Shown: positions 1 to 8,287 of the stretch, one piece after another
Numbering within the stretch: the stretch's first letter is position 1
How the letters are laid out: each line of letters starts with the position of its first letter
Origin: Aeromonas enteropelogenes
GTDB taxonomy: Bacteria > Pseudomonadota > Gammaproteobacteria > Enterobacterales > Aeromonadaceae
Reading direction: 5' to 3'
DNA: 64,000 nt
Assembly (NCBI RefSeq): GCF_000819845.1
Contig: NZ_CDCG01000011.1
Span: 1 to 64,000, forward strand
The notes under the pieces: generated by a model
What the model saw: only the letters and a program-made list of their open reading frames with translations
Told to the model about the DNA's origin: nothing
Databases searched by the model: none
Position numbers and translations under genes: made by a program

Positions 1-706
1 GAGCGGGAGCATCCGGGCCCAGCAACTGGGCGAGATCCACCACCGCCACCCCGTAGACGGCGACCGCATAGAGTGGCAGGCGCAGGGCGGGCCAGAGGGC
101 GGGCAGCAGCAGGCGCCACCAGATCTGGGGGGCGCTGAAGCCCAGGCTTGCCCCGAGCCACTGCTGGCGCGCCAGTTTAGCGGGCTCCAGGGCCGCCAGC
201 GCCATCAACAGCAGAAACGGCGTCTCCTTCATGATGAGGGCCAGGATCAGGCCAAGCCCCCAGGGATCCCGGATGGTCTGCCAATCGGGGGGAAACTCGA
301 ACCCGGTCAGGGAGGGAGAGACGAGGCGCAGCAGCCAGCCTGAGGGGGCGAGCAGAAAGGCAAAGCCGATGGCGAAGGCGACGTGGGGCAGAGCCAGCAG
401 GGGGGAGAGCAGGCGGCGTAGCCAGCGAAAACAGGGGCGTTCGTCACCCTGCTGACCGCTTTGTGCCAGCAGCAGGGCGGTCAGAAGCAGGCTGCCGAGA
501 GTCGAGGCCGTGCCAATCCACAGGCTCAGGGCCGCCGAGTGCCAGAGTCCGGGCTGGGCCAGCAGGCGATGGAGGTTTAACTGGCTTAGCCCGCTGCCCA
601 GCAGTTGCCACAACCCCACCAGCACGGGCGCCGCCAACAGGAGGGCGCAAACGCAGGTGAAGAGGGGACGCCAGCCTGGCAGCCGGTTGTCGGTGGTTGA
701 TGGCAT
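1..706 (-). CDS. ynjC: ABC transporter permease YnjC (partial, N-terminal part)
   Basis: This is the N-terminal ~235 residues of an inner-membrane permease, cut off by the left window edge; YnjC homologues are about 510 residues. The frame has no stop from the ATG at 706 and encodes several Leu/Ala-rich membrane segments, as in binding-protein-dependent permeases. The start codon overlaps the ynjB stop by one base (TGATG), so the two are translationally coupled. It should form the membrane channel for the YnjB binding protein. An ATPase (YnjD) would be expected further left, outside the window. The substrate of Ynj transporters is not established. Function is inferred from context plus hydrophobicity. 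Confidence 0.8.
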   Translation of the reverse strand, partial: MPSTTDNRLPGWRPLFTCVCALLLAAPVLVGLWQLLGSGLSQLNLHRLLAQPGLWHSAALSLWIGTASTLGSLLLTALLLAQSGQQGDERPCFRWLRRLLSPLLALPHVAFAIGFAFLLAPSGWLLRLVSPSLTGFEFPPDWQTIRDPWGLGLILALIMKETPFLLLMALAALEPAKLARQQWLGASLGFSAPQIWWRLLLPALWPALRLPLYAVAVYGVAVVDLAQLLGPDAPA

Positions 707-1890
707 CAGTGGCCGTAACGTTCGGCCCAGGCTTCTTCAAGCCTGAGCTGCCAGCTGGGGTGGGGTTCTGCCACCGCCTTGAAGCGAAGAGCCGGCGTCT
801 GGCTGGCCGAGGCGGGCAGGGCGTCGGCCCGCAGCACGCTGGGATCGCCCCAGAAGGCTGGATCGGCCTTGCGTGCCTGGGCCGCCGGGCTTAGCAGGAA
901 ATTGGCCACCACTTTGGCCCCGGCACGGGCGCTGGCGTTGAACGGGATGGCGAGAAAGTGGCTGTTGGTCAGGGCCCCCTTTGCCATGGCCACCGCAACC
1001 ACGCCAGGTGGCAGGGCACCATTTTGCACCGCGCTCTGGGCTTCTCCCGGGTTGAAGCTGATGGCCATGGCCAGCTCACCGTCATCCAGCAGCTGGCGGG
1101 TTTCGGCGGCGCTGGCGGGGAACAGCTTGCCCTTGCGCCAGAGCGTCGGATGCAGCGCATCGAGCCAGACCCAGAGGGGCGCCGTCAGACGCTCAAACTC
1201 GGCATCGGTCGCTTCCCGATAGAGGGGGGCGGGATCCGGGGTGAGCTCCAGCAAAATTTGCTTGAGAAAGCTCGAGCCGTGGAACTGGGGCGGCTTGGGA
1301 TAGGTGAAGCGGCCAGGGTTGGCCTTGGCCCAGGCGAGCAGGGCGGAGGCCGAGGTGGGGGGCGTGGCGACCTCCTCTCCGTTGACCATCAGGTTGAGCT
1401 GGCCTATGCCCCAGGGGGCCTCGAGTCCCTCCACCGGCACGGTGAAGTCCTCACTTACCGGCAGATTCATATCCACCAAGGCCATGTTGGGCAGCTCCCC
1501 GGTGAACGGCACCCCCAGCAGCCCCTGTACCTTCATCGCCTTGAAATTCTCGCCATTGACCCAGAGCAGATCGATGGGACCACCGGTGTTCTTGCCCGCC
1601 TGTTTATTGGCAAGCAGCTGGCTGACGCTCGGGGCGATATCATCCACCTTGACCTGTACCAGCTTGACCCCGTACTGGCGCTCGAGCTCCTGCCCGGCCC
1701 ACACCAGATAGCCGTTGATCTCCGGGCTGCCGCCCCAGGCGTTGAAGTAAACAGTCTGGCCTTTGGCCTCGCCCAGCGTCTGCTGCCAGCGGGCATCGGG
1801 GGCCGGGTTCTCGCCGGCAAGCAGGGAGCCGCTTGCCAGCAGGGGCAGGGCGCAGGCCAGGGTTTTGAGCAGGGGCAGGGTCTTGAACAT
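706..1890 (-). CDS. ynjB: ABC transporter substrate-binding protein YnjB
   Basis: Periplasmic solute-binding protein of about 394 residues, close to E. coli YnjB (388). A signal peptide is visible (MFKTLPLLKTLACALPLL, followed by a small-residue stretch). Mature-domain features such as YFNAWGGSPEING, DLLWVNGENFKAMK and a late AIPFNA segment fit the YnjB branch of the family-1/thiamine-like binding proteins. A GTG at 1899 would add three residues. I prefer the ATG at 1890 because AGGTG sits six bases upstream. The gene lies between the flavoprotein fusion and the permease. The ligand is unknown; the thiamine-binding-protein resemblance is only structural and I see no riboswitch supporting it. 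Confidence 0.88.
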   Translation of the reverse strand: MFKTLPLLKTLACALPLLASGSLLAGENPAPDARWQQTLGEAKGQTVYFNAWGGSPEINGYLVWAGQELERQYGVKLVQVKVDDIAPSVSQLLANKQAGKNTGGPIDLLWVNGENFKAMKVQGLLGVPFTGELPNMALVDMNLPVSEDFTVPVEGLEAPWGIGQLNLMVNGEEVATPPTSASALLAWAKANPGRFTYPKPPQFHGSSFLKQILLELTPDPAPLYREATDAEFERLTAPLWVWLDALHPTLWRKGKLFPASAAETRQLLDDGELAMAISFNPGEAQSAVQNGALPPGVVAVAMAKGALTNSHFLAIPFNASARAGAKVVANFLLSPAAQARKADPAFWGDPSVLRADALPASASQTPALRFKAVAEPHPSWQLRLEEAWAERYGH

Positions 1891-1907
1891 GAGTGTCACC
1901 TAAGGGA

Positions 1908-4058
1908 TCAGGCGCCGCGGCGCCAGTTGTGATAACGGGCCAGCAGGGCCAGGGTGCGGGTGGGCTGGTGGGCCCGTTTCCACTCGCCAGCCACGTATTT
2001 GTTCCCCTCCATCAGGGTGGGATAGGCGTGGATGGTGGCGAGGATCTTGCCAAGCCCCAGCTTGTGACGCATGGCGAGGACGAACTCGGCAATCCGCTCG
2101 CCGGCGTGAGTGCCCACTATGGTGGCACCCAGGATCTTGTCCTTGCCCGGCACGGTCAGCACCTCGACAAAGCCCTCACGCTCACCGTCGGCGATGGCGC
2201 GATCGAGCTCGGCCAAATCGAAGCGGGTCGCCTCGAATGCAATGCCCTGCGCCTCGGCCTCCTTGCGATTGAGGCCAACACGGGCAATCTCGGGGCTGGT
2301 GTAGGTAGCCGCCGGGATCACCCGGTAGTCGGCGCGAAAGCGCTTGAACTGGCCGAACAGGGCGTTGACGGCGGCATACCAGGCCTGATGGGCGGCAAAG
2401 TGGGTGAACTGATAGGGGCCGGCCACGTCCCCTACCGCCAGAATGCTGGGGTAGTTGGTGGCCAGAAAGCCATCGACCGCGACTGTGCCGCGCGGCGCCA
2501 GCGTCACTCCCAGATCTTCCAGCCCGAAGCCGCTCACGTTGGCGACCCGGCCCAGCGCCAGCAGCAGCTGATCTCCTTCGATCACTTGGGTCTCGTCACC
2601 CCGGCGCAGGTGCAGCCGGATGGGCAGCCCATCCTCTATGGCTTGGTATTGCGCCCGCTCGGCGCGCCAGCCGGTGAGAAGGGTGACGCCGTCCCGTTCC
2701 ATCTGGAGGCGCAGCGCCTCGGCCACTTCCCGCTCCTCTCGTGGCAGCAGCTGATCGGCCAGCTCCACCAAAGTGACGGGAATGCCGAGCAGAGCAAAGC
2801 TCTGGGCCAGCTCGCAGCCGATGGGGCCGCCGCCGAGCACCAGCAGGCGGCGCGGCGGGGTGCGCAGTTGCCACAGGGTGTCCGAGGTGAGGTAGGGGAC
2901 GTCGCCAAGGCCAGGCAAATCGGGCACCAGCGGCCTGGCACCAGTGGCGATGACCACATGGCGGGTGGTGAGGCGCCGGCCGTTGACGTCGACCTCCCAG
3001 GGGGAGACCAGTCGCGCCGCCCCCTCGATGCACTCCACCCCCAGTCCCTGGTAACGCTCGACGGAGTCGTGGGGCTCGACATCCCTGATCACCTGGGCGA
3101 CCCGCTCCATCACGGCGGCAAAATCGGCCTCGCTCTGGCTCGGACTAAAGCCGAGCTCGCCCGCCTTGCGCTGCTCGGCAGCAAAGCGGGCGGCGCGGAT
3201 CAGCGCCTTGGAGGGGACGCAGCCGGTGTTGAGGCAATCTCCCCCCATCCTGTGCTTTTCAATCAGGGCCACTTTGGCCTTCACCGCCGCGGCGATATAG
3301 CTGGTGACCAGGCCGCCGGCGCCGGCGCCGATCACCACCAGGTTGTAGTCGTAGCGGATCGGTTTTTGAAAAGGGGCGTGCAGGCGGCGCAGGGCCAGAG
3401 TCTGCGCCAGTTTTTTCATCAGCCAGGGCATCAGCCCCAAGAGGGTCAGCGCCACCATCAGGCTGGGGGAGAGAATATTGCCGGTGCTGGTGAGGGTCGC
3501 CAGCTCGCTGCCCGCCAGCACGAAGACGAAGGTGCCGGGCAGCATGCCAAGCTGGCTCACCCAGTAGTAGGTACTGACTCTGATAGGGGTCAGCCCCATC
3601 AGCAGGTTGACCAGAAAGAAGGGGAAGATGGGGATGAGGCGCAGGCTCAGCAGATAGAAGGCGCCATCTTTTGCCATCCCCGCCTGGAAGGTGGCCAGCT
3701 TGTCGCCAAAGCGGGCGCTCACCCAGTCGCGCAGCAGGAAGCGGGCGCTGAGAAACGCCAGGGTGGCTCCGAGCGAGCTGGCAAACGAGACCAGTAGCAG
3801 CCCCCACGCCACGCCAAAGACCGCGCTGCCTGCCAGGGTGAGCAGGCTGGCGCCCGGCAGGGAGAGGGCGGTGCTGAGCACATAGATCACCAGAAACAGC
3901 AGGCTGGCCGTGACAAAATGGCGGTCGACCCACAGCGCCAGGCTCGCCTGGCGAGCCTGTAACTCGGAGAGGCTAAGATAGTGGCCGAGATCGAACGCGA
4001 AAAAGGCGCCGATGAGGCACCCCATCACCAGCAGAAGCAGCAAACGGGCTCGCGTCAT
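1908..4058 (-). CDS. TVP38/TMEM64 membrane domain fused to pyridine nucleotide-disulfide oxidoreductase
   Basis: A 716-residue two-part protein. Residues ~1-225 hold hydrophobic segments of the TVP38/TMEM64 (VTT, YdjX/YdjZ) family. From about residue 237 a class-I flavoprotein begins: FAD fold VVIGAGAGG, redox-active disulfide in GGDCLNTGCVPSKAL (around residue 271), NAD(P) fold LVLGGGPIGCE, second FAD motif AVGDVAGP, and a C-terminal dimerisation domain with HAYPTLMEG. The architecture matches the mercuric-reductase/lipoamide-dehydrogenase-like fusion seen in many proteobacteria. There is no heavy-metal-binding N-terminus and no C-terminal vicinal cysteine pair, so Hg(II) reductase activity is unlikely. 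The ATG overlaps the ynjA stop by four bases. The electron acceptor is unknown. Confidence 0.9.
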   Translation of the reverse strand: MTRARLLLLLVMGCLIGAFFAFDLGHYLSLSELQARQASLALWVDRHFVTASLLFLVIYVLSTALSLPGASLLTLAGSAVFGVAWGLLLVSFASSLGATLAFLSARFLLRDWVSARFGDKLATFQAGMAKDGAFYLLSLRLIPIFPFFLVNLLMGLTPIRVSTYYWVSQLGMLPGTFVFVLAGSELATLTSTGNILSPSLMVALTLLGLMPWLMKKLAQTLALRRLHAPFQKPIRYDYNLVVIGAGAGGLVTSYIAAAVKAKVALIEKHRMGGDCLNTGCVPSKALIRAARFAAEQRKAGELGFSPSQSEADFAAVMERVAQVIRDVEPHDSVERYQGLGVECIEGAARLVSPWEVDVNGRRLTTRHVVIATGARPLVPDLPGLGDVPYLTSDTLWQLRTPPRRLLVLGGGPIGCELAQSFALLGIPVTLVELADQLLPREEREVAEALRLQMERDGVTLLTGWRAERAQYQAIEDGLPIRLHLRRGDETQVIEGDQLLLALGRVANVSGFGLEDLGVTLAPRGTVAVDGFLATNYPSILAVGDVAGPYQFTHFAAHQAWYAAVNALFGQFKRFRADYRVIPAATYTSPEIARVGLNRKEAEAQGIAFEATRFDLAELDRAIADGEREGFVEVLTVPGKDKILGATIVGTHAGERIAEFVLAMRHKLGLGKILATIHAYPTLMEGNKYVAGEWKRAHQPTRTLALLARYHNWRRGA

Positions 4059-4642
4059 TTTACGTCCTTGTCGGCGTTGGCATCGGTCGGACGCGCTGGC
4101 TGCACCGGCAGCTGGCAGAAGCCCTGGGGAGCGATGTCTAGGGCCGCATTGAATTTGGCCGACATGTTCTGGAAGGCGATGAGGCCGGTCAGCTCCACCA
4201 TGGCGTCGTCATCGAACCATGGCTTGAGACGGGCAGCCTGTTCATCGCTCACTCCATCCAGCCCTGTCATCGCCTCTGTGTAGTCGAGCACGGCCCGCTC
4301 CCGCTCGTCGAACAGCGGGCTTTCGCGCCACTCGGCCAGGGCTTCCACCTTCTCGCTGGAGCCGGCCCGCTTGATGAGGGTCATGGCATTGATGTCGACG
4401 CAGAAACGGCACCAGTTGAGCTGGGAGACCCGCACCGTCACCAGGGAGCGCAGCACGGGATCGATGGGAGAGCGTTTGCGGTTGATGACGCCATAGAGAG
4501 TTGCCACGGCGGCAAACAGCCTGGGGGAGCGGCCCCAGCACTTGCCCGGGATCAGCACCTGGCCGTAGTTGCGTTTTTGCAGCCAGAAAAAGGGGCGGAT
4601 AAACCAGGCATACTCCTGATCCGGTTTGACCTCGACGCGCAT
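4055..4642 (-). CDS. ynjA: YnjA, AhpD-like carboxymuconolactone decarboxylase family protein
   Basis: 195 residues with the AhpD/CMD helical core. The CxxC pair is at Cys78 and Cys81 (WCRFCVDINA), in the position used for peroxidase/disulfide chemistry in AhpD, but the usual following His is Asn. Other stretches recall E. coli YnjA closely: KRSPIDPVLRSLV, GSSEKVEALAEWR, LIAFQNMSAKFN. The gene starts two bases after the DUF1499 stop and overlaps the downstream flavoprotein fusion by four bases. Likely a cytoplasmic thiol-redox protein working with that flavoprotein (inference); the substrate is unknown. Confidence 0.85.
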   Translation of the reverse strand: MRVEVKPDQEYAWFIRPFFWLQKRNYGQVLIPGKCWGRSPRLFAAVATLYGVINRKRSPIDPVLRSLVTVRVSQLNWCRFCVDINAMTLIKRAGSSEKVEALAEWRESPLFDERERAVLDYTEAMTGLDGVSDEQAARLKPWFDDDAMVELTGLIAFQNMSAKFNAALDIAPQGFCQLPVQPARPTDANADKDVK

Positions 4643-4644
4643 TG

Positions 4645-5337
4645 CTACTCCTCTTCTTTGTTCTTCTTCATCATCTTGGGTTTGTAGGCCCCACCCAACC
4701 GTTCATTGAGCCGCTCCAGAAAGCAGTTGATCCGTGCCCGGTTGGTGCCAAGGTCACTGCGCCCCTGACGGGAGGCGGAGCGCATGTCGATGCGTGTCTC
4801 TCTGGGGCCGGTAAAGACCCGCAGCGCCACATCATCCTGAAAGCCGAACCAGGGGGTGGTGACGACGGCATCGAGCCCGTGGGGGCTCGGACGTACCTGC
4901 CAGCCCAGCTCTGCCATCAGTGCGTTGGCCTCGGCGATCACCTCGGCCCCGGAGGCTCGGGTATAGAGAGGACCGGGGTTGCCGGCAAAAACTTTCAGGG
5001 GAGGCGCATTGACGGGCAGATCCGCCGGGGTTCTGAGCTCGCTGGCCCAACTCAGGGCGGGGGGATGATAGGGATCCGTGCTGACATCGTTGGTCAGCGG
5101 CGAGCGCCACGCCTGCACCAGGAACAGCAGGGGCAACAGCAGCGGGATGGCCCCCCACAGGTTGGATACCTTGTTTCGGCTCCACGGCAGGCGTACCAGC
5201 AGGAAGAGAGAGAGCAACGCCCCGGCCAGACAGAGGGCAAAACCCAGCCACCAGGGCCAGAGATGGATACGGCTACCGAGGGCCCCTACCAGAGGAACGA
5301 ACCAGGCCAGCAGTGGCCACAAGATGGTGCTGGGCAT
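4645..5337 (-). CDS. DUF1499 family membrane protein
   Basis: 230 residues. The N-terminal ~90 residues contain three hydrophobic segments; the rest is a soluble DUF1499-like domain with recognisable pieces (KVFAGNPGPLYTRA, AVVTTPWFGFQDDVALRV, RSASRQGRSDLGTNRARI). It ends in a very charged tail, KMMKKNKEEE. It is the first gene of a five-gene leftward operon with ynjA, the flavoprotein fusion, ynjB and ynjC. No catalytic residues are known to me for this family and the function is unassigned. The ATG at 5337 has only a weak ribosome-binding site; no better in-frame start is apparent. Confidence 0.8.
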   Translation of the reverse strand: MPSTILWPLLAWFVPLVGALGSRIHLWPWWLGFALCLAGALLSLFLLVRLPWSRNKVSNLWGAIPLLLPLLFLVQAWRSPLTNDVSTDPYHPPALSWASELRTPADLPVNAPPLKVFAGNPGPLYTRASGAEVIAEANALMAELGWQVRPSPHGLDAVVTTPWFGFQDDVALRVFTGPRETRIDMRSASRQGRSDLGTNRARINCFLERLNERLGGAYKPKMMKKNKEEE

Positions 5338-5648
5338 AGCGCGGGATCCATGGATTGAGTGGGCAATGCCGAGAAGGATAAACCTAATAGCCTGATAACG
5401 TTAGCAAATTGAAGCCTGTTCGGCGATTTTTTGGTCGAGGTGACAAGTGCAGGAACGCGGTTTGGGCGTCATCACCAGGCTGGCGACCAAACGGGGCGCC
5501 ATGTGCCAGCATGATGAGCCAGTTATCAGTTAATGAGAGAGGGGCGAGGGTGGAGTGGAGCAAAAGGATAAAGAGAATTTCAGGAGAGTGATGACCCACC
5601 GATGTCGCGCTCACTGGGCGACATCGGTGGGAGAGGCGATTTACGTCG
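5338..5648. other. Intergenic region with a long stem-loop
   Basis: No convincing gene lies here; the short ORFs on both strands lack family features. The region holds the start side of the ynj-type operon and the 3' side of the DUF1254 gene. At 5595-5631 there is a nearly perfect inverted repeat (about 14 bp arms, CCCACCGATGTCGC and its complement, 8-9 base loop). It is not followed by a T run on either strand, so it is an mRNA 3'-end structure rather than a textbook intrinsic terminator. Confidence 0.6.
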
Positions 5649-6689
5649 TTACTGTTTGTCGACGGCAACCGGTAGCGGCAGCTTGTAGTCGCCATTGATG
5701 ACATCAGCCTTGGGCCGATAGACACGCAGACCCAGATACCAGTTGTCGGTTGGCGTCTCCAGGAGGTTGTCGACCTTGCCACACGTGGCTTCTGAGCCGT
5801 AGTAGAGGGTGAAGGAGCCATCCTTGTTGCGCTTGATGGTGCGATCGTTCAGCGTCGATTTATCGGTATGCAGATACTTGTCCGAGCCATACATGGTGAA
5901 TGAGAAGAATCCCGGCGCATTAAATCCCGGCGCATCATAGGTGGCCGAATAACAGGTGTCTTTGGAGAGGCCATAGTCACGGTACTGGTATACGGCGTCT
6001 TGTGGCGGCAGCAGCCCCAGGGCAACGGCGACCCCCATCTTCTGCAGCTCGGGATCTATGGTGCCGTGGCGACCCGAAGTGCCATTAAAGTTGGGCAGCT
6101 TTTTCGCCTTGATCTGGTACTCGCTTCTGATGGTATCCAGGCTGGCGCTGTCCCAGTTTCTCGGCTCATATTGTTTCGGCGTTACCCCCTTGGGGAAGGT
6201 GACCTTGATCTGATCCTGCAGCTGGTTGACATACTTGACGTCGTCCGGGTTGTTGGCATCGACCTGGGTACGGATCACGATGGCGACGAAATCGGTTTTG
6301 GAATCGATCTCGTGGGTACCCGCGCCGTAGAACACCTGATCGATGTAGTGATCGCTTTGCAGGATCATGGCCGACTGATAGCGATTGTCTTTCGAGGTCG
6401 GCAGCGTGATGGTGGTCCCTTTTGGTGCATAGAAAATGCCGAATGAATAGACGGTATCGCGATTCATGGTTACGGCTGGTTGCTGATCGAGGGCGATCAG
6501 GTTGCGATCATGCCGGAATTGATTGGCTCCGGCGCTCTTGTAGATATTGGCAAATGAAAGGTCCACTTCGGCTTCGACATAATTGTTGGTCGTGACCGGA
6601 ATGGGCGCCGAGCTGGCGGCATAAGCCGTGGCACTGCCAAGGGTTGCTGAGGCGATGAGTAAGCACAGTGCCGTTTTCTTCAAAGACAT
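5649..6689 (-). CDS. Exported DUF1254/DUF1214-type protein
   Basis: 346 residues. A signal peptide is visible at the N-terminus (Lys-Lys, hydrophobic core, then AYAASSAP). The body contains the early TVTMNRDTVYS-like core (here PAVTMNRDTVYSFGIFYAP) and the late YLGLRVYRPK ending characteristic of the DUF1254-DUF1214 family, whose role is unknown. The ATG at 6689 has GGAG eight bases upstream; an earlier in-frame ATG at 6782 would place 31 non-signal residues in front and is rejected. The gene is divergent from a LysR-type regulator that may control it. Base composition is clearly AT-richer than the flanking operons, suggesting later acquisition. Confidence 0.8.
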   Translation of the reverse strand: MSLKKTALCLLIASATLGSATAYAASSAPIPVTTNNYVEAEVDLSFANIYKSAGANQFRHDRNLIALDQQPAVTMNRDTVYSFGIFYAPKGTTITLPTSKDNRYQSAMILQSDHYIDQVFYGAGTHEIDSKTDFVAIVIRTQVDANNPDDVKYVNQLQDQIKVTFPKGVTPKQYEPRNWDSASLDTIRSEYQIKAKKLPNFNGTSGRHGTIDPELQKMGVAVALGLLPPQDAVYQYRDYGLSKDTCYSATYDAPGFNAPGFFSFTMYGSDKYLHTDKSTLNDRTIKRNKDGSFTLYYGSEATCGKVDNLLETPTDNWYLGLRVYRPKADVINGDYKLPLPVAVDKQ

Positions 6690-6719
6690 AGATAATTCTC
6701 CACAAACCATGAGGGTGTT

Positions 6720-6734
6720 GATATCCGAAATATC
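6720..6734. promoter_or_regulatory. Inverted repeat GATAT-N5-ATATC, candidate LysR operator
   Basis: A perfect 5-5-5 inverted repeat (GATATCCGAAATATC) in the divergent gap between the DUF1254 gene and the LysR gene. LysR regulators usually bind AT-rich interrupted dyads in such gaps. The assignment is by position and symmetry only. Confidence 0.4.
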
Positions 6735-6856
6735 CTGCCGTGATGCCTTGACAAGAAGTATTAATGTATCGACCGGATGCATACTATGGTAGCGTCACGC
6801 TCAGGAAAGTGAGTCAATATCTTCTTGAATTAAATTCAATTAACGCGAGAGTCGGG

Positions 6857-7771
6857 ATGCGCAGTGATTTTGATTTGAATCTGCTGAAAACGCTGGTGAT
6901 CCTGGCGGAAAAGAAAAATCTGAAAAAAACGGGCATCTCTCTCGGCTTGACGGAAAGTGCCGTGAGCAAACAACTCGCCCGGCTGCGGGAGCATCTCGAT
7001 GATGAACTGTTTGTCAGAGTGGCCGGCGTGCTTGAGCCGACCGACTATACCCTGTCTATCTTGCCGCGCGTCAATATCGCGCTGACCGATATAGAAGACG
7101 CGTTGATCCCCATCTCCTTCAACCCACAAAACTATTCCGGTTCCATCAATCTGGCGCTGCCTGATCTGGTGATGGAGGTCTTTGGTCTGACGCTGTATGA
7201 AACCTTGCAGCGTGAATTCCCCAATGCCCTGATTGCACTTCATAACTGGGGAGAGGAGACCGAAAATAAAATACTGTCTGGCGAAATCAATCTGGGTATT
7301 CACCTGCTGCATCCCGATCGCTTGAACGGGTTATATCAGCAGCGAGTGTGCGGCGATCAGTTGGTGATCGCGATAGCGGGCAATCACGGCGTGCATGACT
7401 GGCAGACAGTAAAACATTGGCCATTCATCAAGCAGAAAAATATTGGCTGGAATGCACAGCGCTTTCATTTTATTAAAAGCCTGAAAGAGTTGGCGGTAGA
7501 GATTGATTATTTGCATGATATTGACACCGCTTCCCTCGCACTCAAATTGATGAGAAGCCAGCGTGTCGGCAATGTACTGCCCAGTTTGATCCTGGGAGAG
7601 GAATTAATCAGGGTACCGGGTGCTGAATTTCTCGACTATGAGGTTGTCTGGACGACCTGCGTTCGTCTTACCGACCGCCGCTCCGGCCTGTATCAATATC
7701 TCTATAAAATCATCCTGACCCTGTTTATTGGTCAACGCCGGGAAGACATCTCGGCAAAACCGGCAAATTAG
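6857..7771 (+). CDS. LysR-family transcriptional regulator
   Basis: 304 residues. The N-terminal winged helix-turn-helix is clear (FDLNLLKTLVILAEKKNLKK, then ESAVSKQLARLREHL and DELFVR), followed by an effector-binding domain. I start at the ATG at 6857 (MRSDFDLNLLKTL), because the helix-turn-helix of LysR proteins begins within a few residues of the N-terminus; the longer frame from 6764 would add 31 residues. It is divergent from the exported DUF1254 protein and is its probable regulator (inference). Like that gene it is AT-rich relative to its surroundings. The effector is unknown. Confidence 0.85.
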   Translation: MRSDFDLNLLKTLVILAEKKNLKKTGISLGLTESAVSKQLARLREHLDDELFVRVAGVLEPTDYTLSILPRVNIALTDIEDALIPISFNPQNYSGSINLALPDLVMEVFGLTLYETLQREFPNALIALHNWGEETENKILSGEINLGIHLLHPDRLNGLYQQRVCGDQLVIAIAGNHGVHDWQTVKHWPFIKQKNIGWNAQRFHFIKSLKELAVEIDYLHDIDTASLALKLMRSQRVGNVLPSLILGEELIRVPGAEFLDYEVVWTTCVRLTDRRSGLYQYLYKIILTLFIGQRREDISAKPAN

Positions 7772-7899
7772 CGGGGAATTTATGCTCATCCGCCCGGCCA
7801 GATAAGGCCGGTTATGACCTGATCATGGTATGCAGGGCGGAGGACAGGTGCTCGCAGGAGCAAGGAGATAAGCAGTTACGCCGCACTGGGCGATGAGGC

Positions 7900-8178
7900 C
7901 TAGTTGCGGTAGAGCACCTTGATCAGGTGAAAACCGAACTTGGTGCGCACCGGCCCCAATACCTTGAGCAACTCCCCCTTGAAGACGGCATCGTCGAAAG
8001 ATTTGACCATGTCCCCCTTGGAAAACTCCCCCAGATCGCCGAAGCGCTTGCCGGAGGGGCAGGTGGAGAAGCGCTTGGCCATCTGGCCGAAGTCGGCGCC
8101 CTTTTCGATCTTCTCCTTGATCTCCAGGCACTGTTTCTCTGTCTTGACCAGGATGTGCTGGGCACAGGCTTTTTTCAT
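7900..8178 (-). CDS. ppiC: Parvulin peptidyl-prolyl cis-trans isomerase PpiC
   Basis: A single-domain parvulin of 92 residues, the length of E. coli PpiC (93). It shows the family motifs AQHILVKTE at the start, FGQMAKRFSTCPSG in the middle, GDLGEFSKGDMVKSFDDAVF, and the C-terminal FGFHLIKV. No signal peptide, so cytoplasmic. It catalyses prolyl cis-trans isomerisation. It stands alone, transcribed leftward, with a small membrane protein gene upstream on the same strand. Confidence 0.93.
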   Translation of the reverse strand: MKKACAQHILVKTEKQCLEIKEKIEKGADFGQMAKRFSTCPSGKRFGDLGEFSKGDMVKSFDDAVFKGELLKVLGPVRTKFGFHLIKVLYRN

Positions 8179-8287
8179 GGGGCGCTCCTCGGGTTAACGG
8201 GTGGATGGCAAATCGGGGGCGCAAGGGTACCCCAAATTGCGCCCGGCGTCAGCCGTCCGGGTAACGTTTGACAGAGCCTTGTCGCCA

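Noticed and set aside
1893..3797. 634-codon open frame antisense to the TVP38-flavoprotein fusion
   Set aside because: Shadow of real coding sequence; Gln/Gly-rich and featureless.
1908..4058. Mercuric reductase
   Set aside because: No N-terminal metal-binding domain and no C-terminal vicinal cysteines; the disulfide motif is shared by the wider family.
1..5337. Thiamine transporter with TPP riboswitch
   Set aside because: YnjB only resembles thiamine-binding proteins distantly and no riboswitch-like conserved elements are seen upstream of the operon.
5384..5821. 145-codon minus-strand frame
   Set aside because: It overlaps the DUF1254 gene in another frame and has no start signal.
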